Source of the DNA: Trissonchulus latispiculum | Taxonomy: Eukaryota > Nematoda > Enoplea > Enoplida > Ironidae | Assembly: GCA_030248195.1 (NCBI GenBank) | Contig: JASAND010007799.1 | Location: 1-64,000 of the forward strand | Direction: 5' to 3' | DNA length: 64,000 bases | In this document: positions 12,801-24,315 of the stretch, piece after piece | Layout of the letters: every line of letters starts with the position of its first letter | Numbering within the stretch: the first letter of the stretch is position 1 | Notes under the pieces: generated by a model | The model's input: only the letters and a program-made list of their open reading frames with translations | What the model was told of the DNA's origin: nothing | The model's database searches: none | Program-made: the position numbers and the translations under genes

Positions 12801-15440
12801 TCCATAGAAATGTGTTCACCATGTAACGTTGCTTTTACTATATGAACCCTTTGAAATATAATGGTTGGCCAATTCAACTCACACTTAACTCTAATTATTT
12901 CGCGAAGCGAGTACTAAATTTAATAAAATGGTCAGTAATCGCGCCGAAGGCGCGAAAATTTTTTTCAAACACATGGTTTGACTTTAAAATTGGCTAAATT
13001 TATATCACAAAAATTGAAACCGGAAGCTACTTTAAAGATTGGCAAGACCCTATGACCCAGACCCAAAATGACCCACTATAATTTGCCGACCCAGACCCAA
13101 AGTGACCCACAGGAAGCTTGACCCAGACCCATATTGACCCAACGGTTTTACAAAATTAGTGACCCAAGACCCAGTGACCCAAGCAAAAATGGCGACCCAA
13201 ACGACCCATGACCCAATGACCCATGACCCAGTTTCCATCCCTGGTAGATAGCACGTTGGCCTAGTTAGTCAAACGTTGTGGGTTCGATCCCCACCTCAGT
13301 CCCGAATTTTTGGGTCGAAGGTACTGTAGTGACATCATTCTTTCTTTCTTTCATTTATATATAATCTTCTATTATTCTTCCTAATGGAATAAGTCAAGGA
13401 ATAGATTATGATCAGCACACGGGAAACAGTCAACAGTCAGTCACATGGTTTATCAATGTCGAATCAGTGTACAAGTGACCGACCAAAGACAACTACTGAT
13501 ATTCCGTCATTTCGATCTTATCAAGAAAACTACCAAGCTTCGTCTATACTACAAGAAATGGGTGTCCTATTATATGCATTTAGTTGCCTATTAATATGAG
13601 TATATAATCACTATCTGACTTACCATTTTTATTAGACATTTACTCAAATCCCCATAACAATAAACATATATATACATAACAGGCTCAAAATGATCCATCA
13701 CCATCTTAAGGATTAAAGTAAGTGAGTGGGACATGCTTCACCGCACTCCTTCGACCTTTAGTGCACCAAGCATTATAAGTATGGGCGTTTATTTATAGTA
13801 CAAATGCGAAAGTACTATTATACACAAATTTCCTAACTCCTATATGATATAATGTTGCAATCACTATTTCTTTACCTGCTGTCGCAAATTGGTCTCAGAC
13901 TCCTTTAGCTTATTTGCTGTGTTCGAGTCTGTGGATCTGCCAGATTTATTCTTCCAATAGCCAAAGTCGAGCCTGCAATTCTCCAGTTTCTTTCTTTCCT
14001 TAAAATAGTTACAGTTTGTAAATAGTAACAGTACATAAAACAGTTAATAATTCAACTACCGGAAATGCTATTGCAAAGTTCAATGCGTTTTTTCACTATT
14101 TTTGCACTACAATCGCAATATTGCGACGTGATCAGCCGTGTTTCTGGGTGAATCCAAGCTGATCAGCGGAATAGGAATCAAATCAATTATCTGTAAGGAC
14201 ACATCTGATACTGAGCTTGTGAGCAAGTTTTCCGTTCCTGTTGCAAACATTAGTCACCGATCGCAACACAAACATGTGATTGATGGAAAACAAAAAGAGG
14301 AGAGATCGAACTATCCATTAAGCTGAAGAGGTTTGTGCAAACTGCAAAGTCAATTGATGTACGTCGTAAAATGAAGTAAATGTATAATTCAATCGGTACT
14401 AAGAAGGAAGTGAAACTTGGATTCTATAAACGGTCACTCCTTTCAAGCTAAATTATGTTAAAATTCTCGTAATCTCATACAGTTTGTAACTGTTCCCAGT
14501 CTTCTGACAAAAATTTCTTTAATGCCGCCAACACAAAGTAATCCATTTTTCTGAGATAATGTCTTTCCTCTTCGGCGAGCTGATTTATGTGATTGGACAT
14601 GGTTGTCATAAATTTACCAATGGATGAAGTCTGTCCTAACCTGGCACTGGTTACTGTCAATGTCTAAAACAATATGTCAAGTAAAGGAACTGTGTTATAA
14701 AAATTGTACTTTTAATTTCAGATTCACTTATGTTTCGGAAGAAAGCCAATATCAATCTAAAACAAATAATTTAATTGCTTAAAGTAAATTTCGAGGCTAC
14801 TCCACTTGTTGTTGTTGTCAGGGTAACTATTATGTACCTACACGAGAGAAGGCTTCTTTTCTTGTTTGTTCGTCAGGAAACATTGCTCGATTTCGCAGTG
14901 TTGGATCCGATTGGATTAGAACTTCTAAATCGCCTAGGATCCTTTCAATTTGTTCTTTGCTCGCTGTGGCATGTTCAACCTAAACAGTGGTCGTTCATTT
15001 TCACGAACAGTATTAAAAGAGGCCAAGAGGGGGGGGGGGAGAGGTTACATAATACGACGCGTAACACAACATGTACCAAAAAGTTGTTTTAAATTCCACC
15101 ACCCAAAGGAGTGAAGCATCGACCAAACATCGAAGCAAAATACAGTAACAAGAATTTAATCAGAACTTTCGCCACGCGCTCCCTGCAGTATAAAAGACAA
15201 AATGTTCAATGAGCTGTGAGCTTATCTTAATCTTATCTTATCTTGCTATTTAATGATTTAAATTTTTCCATTATCTCGGTCCCCCAATAATTAAATTTGT
15301 TGCAATTCAAAAAGCAACAGTTAAAGGCAGTTATCCAGTTCTTACAAGACCAGCAAATCCGCTGTCGAATTCCATTTTTGGCGATAAGTGCAAACCTTCT
15401 TCCACTCTTGCTGTCCATCTTCTGAACATGATTCTTATGA
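9442..15440 (-). CDS. BAR-domain protein, endophilin B-like, 316 aa in five exons
   Basis: Exons: 15440-15346 (ATG at 15429), 14979-14842, 14663-14481, 13998-13876 and 9864-9442. All four introns are GT-AG and phase 0, and the joined frame is open. From family knowledge, the product tracks the endophilin-B BAR fold: an initial helix with EFDSGFAGL (endophilin: ELDAHLENL), LEVLIQSDP (TEVLLQPNP), then EDWEQLQTERKKLENCRLDF, which closely follows the endophilin run ending in RKLLQNKRLDLD, and a last helix with FLQAQQSYM. BAR dimers bind and curve membranes. It differs in ending with a Lys/Ser-rich basic tail (about residues 235-316) and no SH3. The start lies 11 bases after a TTCCAG acceptor, consistent with trans-splicing. 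Intron 4 (4.0 kb) is enlarged by a SINE and two nested hAT elements. It could instead be a divergent nematode-specific BAR protein. Confidence 0.85.
10115..13243. mobile_element. hAT-type DNA transposon, 3.1 kb, non-autonomous
   Basis: Termini are perfect 20-bp inverted repeats (CAGGGATGGAAACTGGGTCA). The element is flanked by a perfect 8-bp duplication GTAGATAG (10107-10114 and 13244-13251). CAGGG ends plus an 8-bp duplication are the hAT signature. Many TGACCCA copies fill the first ~220 and last ~210 bp, like the subterminal transposase-binding repeats of hAT elements. No transposase frame is visible. A second element (10422-12303) lies inside. Confidence 0.9.
10422..12303. mobile_element. 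Second hAT-type element nested in the first, 1.9 kb
   Basis: Ends TAGAGTTGGGACCGGTTCC and its reverse complement, with a perfect 8-bp duplication CTTTTGCG (10414-10421 and 12304-12311). Subterminal GGTTCC/GGAACC hexamers are tandemly repeated just inside both ends (10430-10500 and 12172-12296). No coding frame is convincing. Confidence 0.9.
13876..13998 (-). CDS. BAR gene exon 4 (residues 136-176)
   Basis: Acceptor tattttaag before GAAAGAAAG, donor CAG/gtaaag. ERKKLENCRLDFGYWKNK is the most family-diagnostic segment of the protein. Confidence 0.82.
14481..14663 (-). CDS. BAR gene exon 3 (residues 75-135)
   Basis: Acceptor tgttttag before ACATTGACAG, donor ACT/gtatga. Encodes the long central helix ending in FLSEDWEQLQT. 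Confidence 0.82.
14842..14979 (-). CDS. BAR gene exon 2 (residues 29-74)
   Basis: Acceptor ctgtttag before GTTGAACATG, donor CGT/gtaggt. Encodes the amphipathic stretch leading to ILGDLEVLIQSDP. Confidence 0.78.
15346..15429 (-). CDS. BAR gene coding exon 1 (residues 1-28)
   Basis: Begins ATGTTCAGAAGATGG and ends at donor CTT/gtaag. An acceptor (gattccag) sits 11 bases before the ATG, so the leader is very short. Confidence 0.75.
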
Positions 15441-18400
15441 CTGGAATCACAAATGTGTAAGTCGAAATTAATGGATCATATCTTACCAAAATGTAACTGA
15501 AAATTTCAATTTTCGGTTTAACATATTTTACATTTATTTCACTGAACACTTTGAAAATGATTTTAGAGCAGTAGTTTGCACACCCAAATTTTTGTATTGT
15601 ATATAGAGTATAAGAGTTTTCAGCAATTTTCTAATACAATTCGTTATGTCATAAATGTCAATTTGATTAAAGTGCTATGCTTTTCTAGCTGCAGAAAGAC
15701 TTTAACATCCAGAACGGCGATTGCTTATTTATTAAATTAATGTGGACATTGTACCACCACTCAAGGATTATTTGTTATGTTAAGCAAACAATTTGTTCTT
15801 ACTTTTGAGCTGAACACTCAGGTCAATCAAATTAATGTACTTTTCTGTCAATTTTCCAGGACCGATAATTTGCGTAAAAATTGGCAGACAGTGTTCAACT
15901 TCGGATCAATCCGGGGGTTCTTTAATACACAAACTTCGTTATAAAACACAACTTTTTCAGTTTTCTGCTGTAATAAAACTTCTTCATACTTTGGATGTAG
16001 CGATTTCTTATTCAAGTGTTCGTGAGAACTTTGCAGCAGCTAGTAGTATGTAAAGCTTAGCCTGAAACTCACCTTTTTGATCAGCGACCGAGAGTCAAAT
16101 CTACCTTTAACCTTACCTTTCAGAAAAAGATAGATGGAAAAGTTTCCACTGTTTTCCGTAGGAAGACAAACTACTACGGTAATCACTGATCATTAGCCAC
16201 TACAAACGTTTGTGAAGTTTGACTCTACGAGAATTAGTAAAATGTTGTCGACTTTCTTTTGACTACTAGGATAAGACTCTAGATTACAGGTGAAATACCG
16301 TGGTGTGCGACATTGTACAAGAGAACGATCCCGACCAACTGGACGACGAAACGGCAATTACAACGATTTATTGAATTTCAAGCACACGCAATGAGACTGT
16401 GAGAATAAAAATACAAAACCAAGACTAATTAAGGGGGGGGTCGTCCATTTTTGGGCCATTTTTTCTACTTTCTCCGAACTCGCTGATTTTCACATATTTT
16501 ATTGCCCAAATAGTATATTGTAACGAGTTTTTAAAATTAAAGTCGTAACTGTTACGGTTGTCGAGTAATTTCAGCTCAAAGTTGAGATTTCATTCACATA
16601 GGAAATTTAAAAAGTTGTCATTTTTTCGCGTGCGCCAAAAAAATCTCCCGACAAACGTTGATCAATCTGGACAAGTTATATATTAAAATAACGCTGAAAT
16701 GTTAAACTGTGGTATCTTCGAATTAGAATTTTAATTTAGGCCTTTAAAATTTTTTAATTAATTTTTGAAGGATTAAATTTATTCGTGATGCTAAAATCGT
16801 GTATCCGATCCGGCTCCTACATTGTCTTGTACAATCTGAAAGCCCAAGGCTGTCCGATTCCGAGTTTCGGGTCCCTGGAACACCTTCCGATTCTCTCCGA
16901 AACAGAAAAACTGCAATTCACGACGAACTCCGATTATTTCCGAAACAGCAAAATCTATCTCCGATCCATTCCGCATCGACACAGAATAACTTTCTATTTA
17001 AATAGTGACCCCTATACACAAGCACACTATTTATTTCCGTTTATTTCCGAGTGCTCATGAATTGGGAGCCACAAAGTATTTAACCTAAATAACAGGCACC
17101 AGGGATTCGAAACAATGGATAAAGTTTCCCCCAAATTACAATGAATCAACTCGACACCATCAAGAACTTAACCCAACTGCTCTAGAATTTCCCCGCACCT
17201 AATGAATAGTGAATATTAGCTAACTGACTCATAACTTCAGTCAAGAGAAAGAAGGAAACACTGAGCGTTTGTCAAAATGTATTACTAAATTCACTTAGGC
17301 TAATAGCATCTCAAGTATAATTTATATCTTCCCTGCCGGTGCTAGCTTCACACGTTCATACAACTTCGATTGGTTTCGAATGCTTAGCAGTACAGCAAGA
17401 CAGAAAAAGGCCAATTCTGCTCGCTTGCCTAAACATTCATTTTAATTGGTAATGGTAATTTTCCGTTTAGTTGCATATGTACATATTTGATGTTGTATAC
17501 CTTTGCAGCACGATAAATTAAACTTCGGATATATAAAAGTTTATTCGACTATCCTTTACTCAGTTACGTGCTTGTCAGTAGGATTTGAAGAAGGCTTATA
17601 AAGCTTTTTGTCGCTTTGACTCTTTTTCTCAATCCACGACTATTAAATTCAATTGCGTTATCTTAGTGGGCTGTTGTTTTGGTTACAGCTGTTACCTCTA
17701 ACTTAGGTAAAGTTTTAGATTAAAGGTAGTTACATAGGTAACGTTAAACCAGTAAACCAAACTATTGTTGCTATATATGGAATTTTTACTTGAATATCGC
17801 ATTACTGCTTGAGCAAACAGCGTTTTAAGTGTATTCCGCGCAAACAGGCGAATTAGATAACACTAATTTTGTTATGCTTCCAGTAGCCTCTAACAGAATG
17901 TTCATGTTATACGGCCATTATGGAAAAAAGCGCACATATATGAGCAACCACCATTTCAGTGAGAAAGTGTGATTTACGGAGTTTGGGATCTGCAAAATTA
18001 TTTTCCGACCCGAGATCGATTTTAAACATAATGAAATGTACAGACATACATTTCTGGGATATATGACACCGCTGTTTACAACCATCTAATTTTCAATGTT
18101 ATATGTAGATATTAAACATGTGTAATGAAGTGGGTAAGATCGGGATTCCAAGTTCCGCAACAGTCTATCACGACTGACTCTGGGTATCAACCACTTCGAG
18201 TACACGGAAGGTCGACTCGTTTATCGGTGAGGATAAACTTAGGCACAGGATCTTCGGAAGGTGATTTGTCCAGAACCAAAGATTCCTTGCGGTCAACCTG
18301 GATGGGGTCTAGGCGTGAGTTCGTTTGAAGAGGATGGGGATCCAGCAAGCGGGGTCGACACTTGCCGTTTTCTGGATAGATGAATCAGGTCTGTATCAAA

Positions 18401-18480
18401 GAACACTGATTGAGAATCTTGATTGTCAATTATTAGTTTTGCTGACAGCTCGGTGACAGGTCATTAGCGAGACCTGGAGC
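15441..18480. other. Intergenic stretch without a supported gene
   Basis: Contains G/C homopolymers (for example near 16434) and a segment at 16800-16990 in which CCGATT/CTCCGA motifs recur without a clean period. The frame at 18125-18328 has no recognisable domain. If the BAR gene is trans-spliced, its promoter should lie just above 15440. Confidence 0.35.
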
Positions 18481-18509
18481 TCGCTTCTTCTTTGATTTTG
18501 AGGCAAAGC

Positions 18510-18537
18510 TTCTAGAAGATTCTAGAACCTTCTAGAA
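18510..18537. promoter_or_regulatory. Six-unit heat-shock element array
   Basis: Three TTCTAGAA palindromes occur exactly 10 bp apart (18510, 18520, 18530), giving six perfectly alternating TTC/GAA pentamer units. This is the canonical binding pattern of HSF trimers. Chance occurrence of such a perfect run is very unlikely. No adjacent heat-shock gene is visible; the nearest downstream feature is the MULE at 19055. It may lie in a transposon remnant, as described for HSEs carried by Helitrons in Caenorhabditis. Confidence 0.65.
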
Positions 18538-19054
18538 GCTTGCCACCTTTTCCGTGTGCTGCGCTGCAGCGGGCTGACCCAGCTGGCCGTTGGGGGTGGA
18601 AATTAATGAGATTTTGGATTTATTGCCCCCCAACTGACCCATTTTTGATATATTTTGGGTGCCGAAACTTGGCGAAATTTTGCGAAACTTTCTCTAACAC
18701 GTAAACGCAACCAAAGGGAGAACTTTGTGAAATTTTGTAACTTTATTGAATTGTTGCGCACGATATACAATTTTCTATGAGTTAAGAGTTACATCACATT
18801 AATCTACGTACTTACCTACGTTTATCTAGCTACTTATATTTGTATTCATATTATTAATAAAGGGGATGAGCCCCCTTTTGACCTACATATCTTGGGCTAA
18901 TACTACTGTTTTCTTCGTTTCCTCTTTATTGGCCTTGTCCTCGGCCAAAAGTTCAGGCGAGGCCAACTGCTAGGCCCAGAAGAAAGAGGCCTAGCAGAGA
19001 AAGAGAAAAGGAGGGAGGGAGGGGAACAACACCTGACTCAGGTGTAGTCTGGGA

Positions 19055-21127
19055 TTGTGTGTCGCTACTCCCACAAAGGCAATGCCGATGTCATTTCAAG
19101 TACCCTTAAGTGTCACTCAGTTACAGGTTCAAAGTGTAATGAAAATAAATGGATAAAGGTCATACTGGCTCCACAAAATGAGACACTAGATTTAGAACTA
19201 AATATAACCTTTTAAAATTTACCTTCAGTTCAGTTACTAAGTACTTTTTCGAATTAATGGCAGAGCCACGTTTTATTTTGTCGAGAGTACTGAAAAGTCA
19301 AATTTTAGTTTGTAACTCTACTGCTTTTCCTGGACGTTCTTTTTTGTACTTGAAAAAAAGTAGCAGAGGTGCTGTTACTTATTTTGAGTGCAGACGTTGT
19401 CGTGAGTTAGCTGACGGCGTATTTTCACGAGTTGTACTTCGCAATGGACGTGTAGATGGCGACCCTGATCAAGGCCACCATGTTAACTGTGCTCCCCTTA
19501 CCGAAGCCGACATTTCTAGCTTACAAATTGAGCGAGAAATGCGGCAGGAAGCCAGAAAAGGCAATAAACGCCCCCGTGAAATTTACCTTGATACTGTTTC
19601 CTCAATTCCCTCAAAATTTCCACGAACTGACGATCAGCTGGAAGTTCAAGCTGCATTCAGCCCTTACCATAGCATCCGACGTTCGCTTTATCGTCATGTG
19701 GAACATTCTGTAATTCCAGTACCCGATCCCCTTAATTTACCTCATGAGTTAACCCTTACTATCCGTGGAGAAAAGGCCCCCGCCGACGACCCAAACCATG
19801 GGGAAATTTACTTATTTTTTTCAACACGAAAATCCTCGTATTTTACTTTTTGCCTCGAAAGTCGAACTCACAGTTCTTTTCGAAAGTTTACACTGGGTGT
19901 GTGATGGAACCTTTCAATTTGCTCCTGACTGATTCACCCAAATCTATTCTATTCATGGTTTTTTGAATGGGGAAGCCCTTCCCTTAGTCCATGCTTTATT
20001 GCAAAATAAAACTCGACAAACCTATAATATTATGTTTGGCGCTTTACTTAACGAAATGATTACCCTATTTGGCCAGCCTCCATCTGTTCAAACGATCATA
20101 TTCGATTTTGAATCTTCAGCCAGAGCCGCAGCTCGGTTGTATTTTCCGAATGCTGCTATTCTTGGGTGTCTTTTTCATTACACTCAGGCTGTGATTCGCC
20201 GGATCCAAGCAGACGGACTGAAACGTTTATACGAAATGGGCGGCATGTTTTCTCGTTGGACTAAATGTGTCCTTGCTTTACCGATGCTCCCTCCTATTGT
20301 TGTCCAGTTTTTATGGCATCAATTTCTGCTGCCAAATAAACCCGATCTGCCTGATCAGTTGGACAGGGACAAGTTGGAAAACTTTGTCGACTACATTGAT
20401 AATCAGTGGATATCTATGAATTTGGGTGATTGGAATCATTTTGATAATCCAGGGCCTCGAACCACCAATCACGCCGAAGGCTGGCATAATTCTTTAAATT
20501 CCAGCTTCGGTAGAACCCATCCATCCTTACGTTGGTTCCTCCATTTCAGCAGAAAGTTGCAGGTAATGACTCAGACCAGAATTGTTCAACTGCATGCAGG
20601 TCAGCCCACAAAGCCAACCAATCCCATTTATCGTAATTTGAATGATCGAATCGCAGATGCAAAAATGTTTTGTTAAATAGGCTTGCTAATGTAACCAATA
20701 TCGATGAAATTTTTATGAATGCATTGTGTATCTAGTGCATGTTAGCCATATGATTGGAGTGTAGTCGTAAAACATATTCTGTAAAATGTGTAAAATGTAA
20801 ATGTTTAGTATTTAGTTTGTTTGTTTGTTTGCTTAGCAATTTTTTGAATTGAAGGTTAGCTGTACTGTTGTTACTGTTACTGTTGTACTGCTAAATTGAA
20901 TTGAATTTGTTATTTGTTAAGTGCTAATTGAAATGACTTTATTTAAGATTTGTTAGGTTAATTAAAAGCTGCACAGTAAACTGAGTTTAACATTTTACGT
21001 CTAACAGGTATACGGTAGACTCTTGAAATGGGAGTTAAAGTAAAGGGCACCCTGCTGTGTTGAAGTGACATATGATTAATTGCACTTCACAATATTTCTG
21101 TAAATGTGGGAGTTGCGACACACAGCC
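19055..21127 (+). mobile_element. MULE (Mutator-like) DNA transposon, 2.07 kb
   Basis: A perfect 10-bp duplication TAGTCTGGGA flanks the element (19045-19054 and 21128-21137), in the 9-11 bp range typical of Mutator-like elements. Terminal repeats TGTGTGTCGC-W-ACTCCCACA (19056-19075, reverse 21124-21105) match at 19 of 20 positions. The interior encodes one transposase on the plus strand. Confidence 0.9.
19257..20676 (+). pseudogene. MULE transposase with FLYWCH-like finger, frameshifted
   Basis: The N-terminal part (19257-19904) carries a FLYWCH-like zinc finger (aromatics, then YFECRRCREL and a GHHVNC motif). The C-terminal part holds the MULE DDE core: WVCDGTF (first Asp), FDFESSARAA with a following GCLFHYTQ (second Asp), and NHAEGWHNSLN (Glu). 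Two lesions separate the halves: a frame change at or near the T run around 19810-19818, and an in-frame TGA at about 19930 just after the WVCDGTF block. The reading downstream (19963-20676) is intact for 237 residues. The FLYWCH-plus-MULE pairing is common in invertebrate genomes. So few lesions imply recent activity; a sequencing error in the T run is also possible. Confidence 0.88.
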
Positions 21128-21137
21128 TAGTCTGGGA

Positions 21138-24100
21138 GGTAGACAACCTCCCAGACAATGGAAAAGGAAGAAAAGGTTTGACTTAAGTCAAACCTGAAGA
21201 GAGCCAATTTTAGAACACTCCTTTTTGGAGTGATAAGATTACGACACGAAAAGTAATCTTATAAAAACACTTTTGCTCATAACTTTCTTATTATTGGGAG
21301 TTGAAGAGTCGGGTTTGGATTTTTCGAATCAGGATCAAATTCTCTTTCATATTAGCCCAAGTCATTTTTGACCAAAAATATTAAAATTAACTAATTATTA
21401 CCTAGTTAATACTTAATTATCACTAATTAACCCTACCTAACTACGTACTTAGCTATTTTGCACCCAATATTGAACCATCTTCCAATATTTGTTGTTTTAG
21501 TTGTACATTTCCATTTTATAGGCAATTTTACGACTAATTTTTGCTTTAATTATACACATAAACTTTGTGTTTCAGGTTTATGACTTCCTGCTGACTAACA
21601 TGCGAGCATTAGTGATTAAATTATCTTTACGGGGAAGGCTGTACTTCATATTCACCAATTCACCTAAGTTTAGTTTAATTGTCGATTGCTATCTTCGTGT
21701 GGGAGTAACAACTCCATTTACTGAAGGGATGATAAACCGAAGGAATTAGGGCTGAAGTACCCCTCTTCCACCTTTCCTGGATTAGTATCATTAGTAGTCA
21801 CGCGTTAGTAGAACTTAATTAGACTTAAAATCGTGTTTAAGACTAGTATTAATGTCTTAATTGAGTGTGAACCTTGAACCCTATTGGTAAATTTCTGATT
21901 TCTACTGAATACTGGCAACTCTAGCTAAACAAACATACGATAATCTATACAATTGTTGCTTGGACATTATCTGATAAATACATTCCATGTTGATGATCTT
22001 CGCTCTACTTCACAATTCCATGGCATGAGAACTCGTCCTTGTAATTTGATTATTTAGGAACATTTTAAAACCGATTTTAGGTTACTTTTAACACCTTATT
22101 TTACTAATTCCATTACACATGAAAAACGTACGACCACTTTCCTAAATATAATTTTTTAATTTCTTAGAATGTATAAATTTATCAGGATTATGGAGAGTCG
22201 CGGTTTTGACACAAAAATAAAATGATGATTCCAATATATCAAGGAAATCCAATATAATTTTGTGTGCAAGTGGTGCCGCAGGCTCTGTTATTAATGTTGA
22301 TTCAGCGAAACTGAGGGTTCAGAAAAGTATCTGATAATCAGATTGTTCTATTTCTTTGCAAGTAAGCAAGAAATGTGGCGCAGTCTTATTCGTATTTGTC
22401 AAATTCATAGACTTGACCTAAATTTATGGTTTCTAATATTATAATGGTAGTACCTAGGTAACCTTCAGCTGTCAGTAGATCATCATAATTCTTAGTCGAA
22501 GTTCCTCCGTTTCCTATTCCTTCCCAGCCTCTATTTAAAAAATCAAAAATGTATTAGAAGAGTTTAAAGATGGATTTGTGACCTAATTATGAAGCTAATA
22601 TCTAAACTCAATGTATATACTGCTGTTTCCATTACGCAATATCTTGGCGCGGTTATGAACCTTGATTGGCTAACCTAGACTTCATGCACTGTTGACAAGT
22701 ATCCATCACCACTTATGTTTTGATAGATAAATATCTTGTCATTATTAAAAATCATATTCTACTTCAAGCGGTCTCCTCAATATTTGAACTTTTAAATTTT
22801 GAAATTTTTAATATTTAAAAATTATCCTACCATGGCGACACTAGGACCCTTTGATTGTTTGCATGTTCCACTTTGGCTTTGGTAAGTTGAGCAAGAAATG
22901 TAGAAACTATAAGCTTTTCTGATATTTTGCATAGCTTTCAGGCTAATTGGGTGAGTAGGAGTCCGTGTACAATATCTATGAGGTTTCGTGATCAGATTCT
23001 CTGCCTAGCATCCTGCTAGAAACCAAGATAACGAAAAAAATTTATTTCGAACTCAAATTTTCATTTTGGAACACGAATTTCAATTTTTTTGTATTATGAG
23101 TTATTAAACTTTTCAATGTTATTTAATATTTGATTTAAATGCTGCAAATTTTTGAAAAATGTCGCAAACATGAAACAACGAGAAAAGTAGATCTTGTACT
23201 CCTATTAATGTTTATCTACTTCTTGCTTTATACTACGGACACAAGAAGATGAAGTGTGCGTGAGAAAGGAGCTGCCAAACAGATGCTTTTATCTATTGTC
23301 CTAGCCGACCTGATTAAGTCAATGTTCCCAAGTTTCAATTTTACAAGGAACTTAAGAAATTGTAAGAAATTCACAGTTTTATAAGAAATATAGAACTTCT
23401 CTTCATCGCTCTCCATCCTTAATTGTGAGACTTTAATGGGAAATAGTCGATTTTGCAAATCCACTAGCCAGCAATCTAATTGGTTGTTGGCCCTCAACCA
23501 TACATGTGCTTGGGGGGGGTTGGGAAGAGTTCCCCCCCAGACCTGTACCTCACCCACAGAGAGGTTCCTCACCCCTCCCCAGAATCCGGATTTCTTCGGT
23601 TTTTAGGGCAAAAAACCGGAAAAATTCGGTTTTCCGGCGGCCCAGGGCCGCCGGTTCACCCCCCTCCCTCCTAAACTTACCCTCCGGCACATGTCTGCTC
23701 ATAACCTACAAACCGTGAGGCCGTAGCACGCATTTTTTTGTGTGGAAAAGAACAAAGCAACCAATGAGACGGAGACCTATGTAGTTTTCAGAATCTAATT
23801 CACTGAGGATCATCTCCTCCGAAAACAGAGATGTCGGAAATGCCAACATACTATGGATTAGGGAAGCAGCACTGCCAACGACTTTCACATTTTCTCCTTT
23901 TGATGCAATATGTAGCACGAACTTTTGATAGTATTATGAACGTTTGCAGTTAATTACTTAAATCAGATAAGTTATCTTCAGCAACCAACACCACAGCTAC
24001 AAATAAACCCGGATTTCAACTTTCCCAAAAAAGCATACGTGTCTCGGAAGGGAGGGTTTTGAGGGTCCTTCATATCCAGACGTCACTTGCTTCCAGAGAG

Positions 24101-24307
24101 ATTGCTCGTCGTGGCAAAATTGGTTTATTCTATTTTTTCACAAACGTTTGACCCAGCATTTGGAACCATTGGTTGCGACTTGGAAAAAAGACTGGCCTAC
24201 TTTTTGCAGTTTCTCAAGAAAGAAATTTCAATCGTCTACTTATTGTCAAACGTAAAGGCTAAACTTACAATTATAAAACAGCGATGAAGTCTTGTTCATG
24301 TATTTTT
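21138..24307. other. Intergenic stretch upstream of the GPCR, no gene seen
   Basis: AT-rich. A hairpin (CTGGGAGG...CCTCCCAG) sits just outside the MULE at 21132-21156. A GC-rich repeat-like patch at 23500-23690 has CCGG/GGCGGCCC motifs and C/G homopolymers and looks like a dispersed repeat. Short frames there are by-products of base composition. Confidence 0.4.
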
Positions 24308-24315
24308 AGTTCAAT

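Larger units (their letters stand above)
10081..13330 (+). mobile_element. tRNA-derived SINE split by a hAT insertion
   Basis: Left part about 10081-10114, right part 13252 to about 13330. Joined, the parts give a tRNA-like D arm (attGGTAGATAGCacg) and a T arm GTGGG-TTCGATC-CCCAC followed by a non-tRNA tail. This is the usual split Pol III promoter of a SINE. The insertion falls in the box A region, which would abolish Pol III transcription of this copy. Confidence 0.6.

Noticed and set aside
23480..23718. Pro/Gly-rich frames on the plus strand
   Set aside because: They come from a GC-rich repeat with G and C homopolymers; all frames are open for the same reason.
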